A stretch of 6,548 nt of DNA, taken from NCBI GenBank assembly GCA_005883295.1, contig VAWV01000009.1, positions 1 through 6,548 of the forward strand, written 5' to 3'. Source of the stretch: Actinomycetota bacterium. GTDB lineage: Bacteria > Actinomycetota > Thermoleophilia > Solirubrobacterales > Thermoleophilaceae. Below the pieces are notes generated by a model. That model did not search any database and was not told where the DNA came from. It saw only the letters and a list, made by a program, of their open reading frames with translations. Positions 6,339 to 6,548 of the stretch are shown here, piece by piece; position 1 is the first letter of the stretch; each line of letters opens with the position of its first letter. The position numbers and the translations under genes were made by a program.

Positions 6339-6342
6339 TGTT

Positions 6343-6390
6343 CGATTGTGCCAATGCCGGTCTGAACGCCCCTGGCGCGTGGCATGATCG
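6343..6390. promoter_or_regulatory. Divergent intergenic region with paired extended -10-like motifs
   Basis: Facing left, TGGCACAAT (6353-6345), then six bases, then the ATG at 6338. Facing right, TGGCATGAT (6380-6388), then six bases, then the GTG at 6395. Each is a TGn extended -10 with four of six matches to TATAAT, and each is followed by CG. Together they form an inverted repeat with 11-base arms matching at nine positions, around a 26-base centre. The spacing would give leaderless transcripts for both genes, in keeping with the absence of Shine-Dalgarno sites. No good -35 elements are seen, so an operator role is equally possible. Confidence 0.42.
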
Positions 6391-6394
6391 CCGC

Positions 6395-6548
6395 GTGCGG
6401 GTCGTCGCCCACTTCGTCACCGGCCGCCGCACCAAGTGGCTCGTGCCGCTCATATGGCTGCTCCTGGCCGCGGCGCTCCAGCCGCTCGCGAGGAGCTGCG
6501 CCGGACGGAGGACAAGAGGGCCGCGATGGAGTCCGCCCTTCGCCGCGC
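6395..6548 (+). CDS. MMPL-family transporter, N-terminal fragment, possibly frameshifted
   Basis: This is the only plus-strand gene and it runs off the right edge. The GTG at 6395 begins MRVVAHFVTGRRTKWLVPLI, followed by WLLLAAALQPLA. The FVTGRRTKWLV start and single long hydrophobic segment match the N-terminus of actinobacterial MMPL (RND-like) transporters as I know them; that is family recall, not a search result. After codon 32 (about 6489) this frame turns into arginine-rich, low-quality sequence. A different frame from 6490 reads EELRRTEDKRAAMESALRR with G or C at nearly every third position. Either the gene is frameshifted or a deletion has joined it to other coding sequence. No Shine-Dalgarno site precedes the GTG. 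The fragment is too short to name a substrate. Confidence 0.6.
   Translation, partial: MRVVAHFVTGRRTKWLVPLIWLLLAAALQPLARSCAGRRTRGPRWSPPFAA

Noticed and set aside
6112..6453. Extension of the YbhN-like frame upstream to an ATG at 6453, giving 371 residues
   Set aside because: The first 110 or so residues are Arg/Pro/Ala-rich and antisense to the MMPL start; the real N-terminus is in the other frame from 6338.
1..6548. tRNA, rRNA, CRISPR array, insertion sequence or integrase
   Set aside because: No cloverleaf, regular spaced repeats, transposase or recombinase motifs were seen on either strand.

Overview
The window is very GC-rich, with G or C at almost every third codon position. Almost all genes lie on the minus strand and several starts are GTG. 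Protein flavour (a PAS-GAF-GGDEF-EAL protein, a MauE-redoxin fusion, PilV/PilW-type prepilins, a YbhN-like membrane protein, an MMPL transporter) suggests a soil-type actinobacterium, probably Thermoleophilia/Solirubrobacterales. That placement is an inference from protein style, not from a marker gene.

Layout in the direction of minus-strand transcription, from high to low coordinates. At the right edge, a plus-strand MMPL-type transporter gene begins at 6395 and runs off the window; its reading frame appears to break about 95 bases after the start. Divergent from it is a UPF0104/YbhN-like flippase-type gene (6338 to 5338), split over two frames by an apparent internal deletion. The 56 bases between the two starts hold a near-symmetric pair of extended -10-like motifs, each exactly six bases before a start codon. 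Next come a complete 758-residue GGDEF-EAL cyclic-di-GMP enzyme (5263 to 2987) and a 486-residue fusion of a MauE-like membrane domain to two tandem thioredoxin-fold domains (2933 to 1473). The 261-base stretch 1472 to 1212 has no intact gene. It carries a 62-base copy of the 3' end of the GGDEF-EAL gene and two overlapping inverted repeats. The left edge is a tightly overlapping prepilin operon: PilW-like (1211 to 624), PilV-like (631 to 50) and the first 17 codons of a third prepilin (53 to 1, off the edge).

How it may fit together (inference): cyclic di-GMP commonly controls type IV pili, so the bifunctional GGDEF-EAL enzyme could regulate the pilin operon downstream. The membrane redoxin could act on exported cysteines, including the cysteine pair in the PilW-like pilin. 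No complete novel system is visible. The least ordinary points are the duplicated EAL gene tail flanking the redoxin gene, the double-redoxin MauE fusion, the matched divergent start-site motifs, and two neighbouring genes with frame breaks near the right edge.
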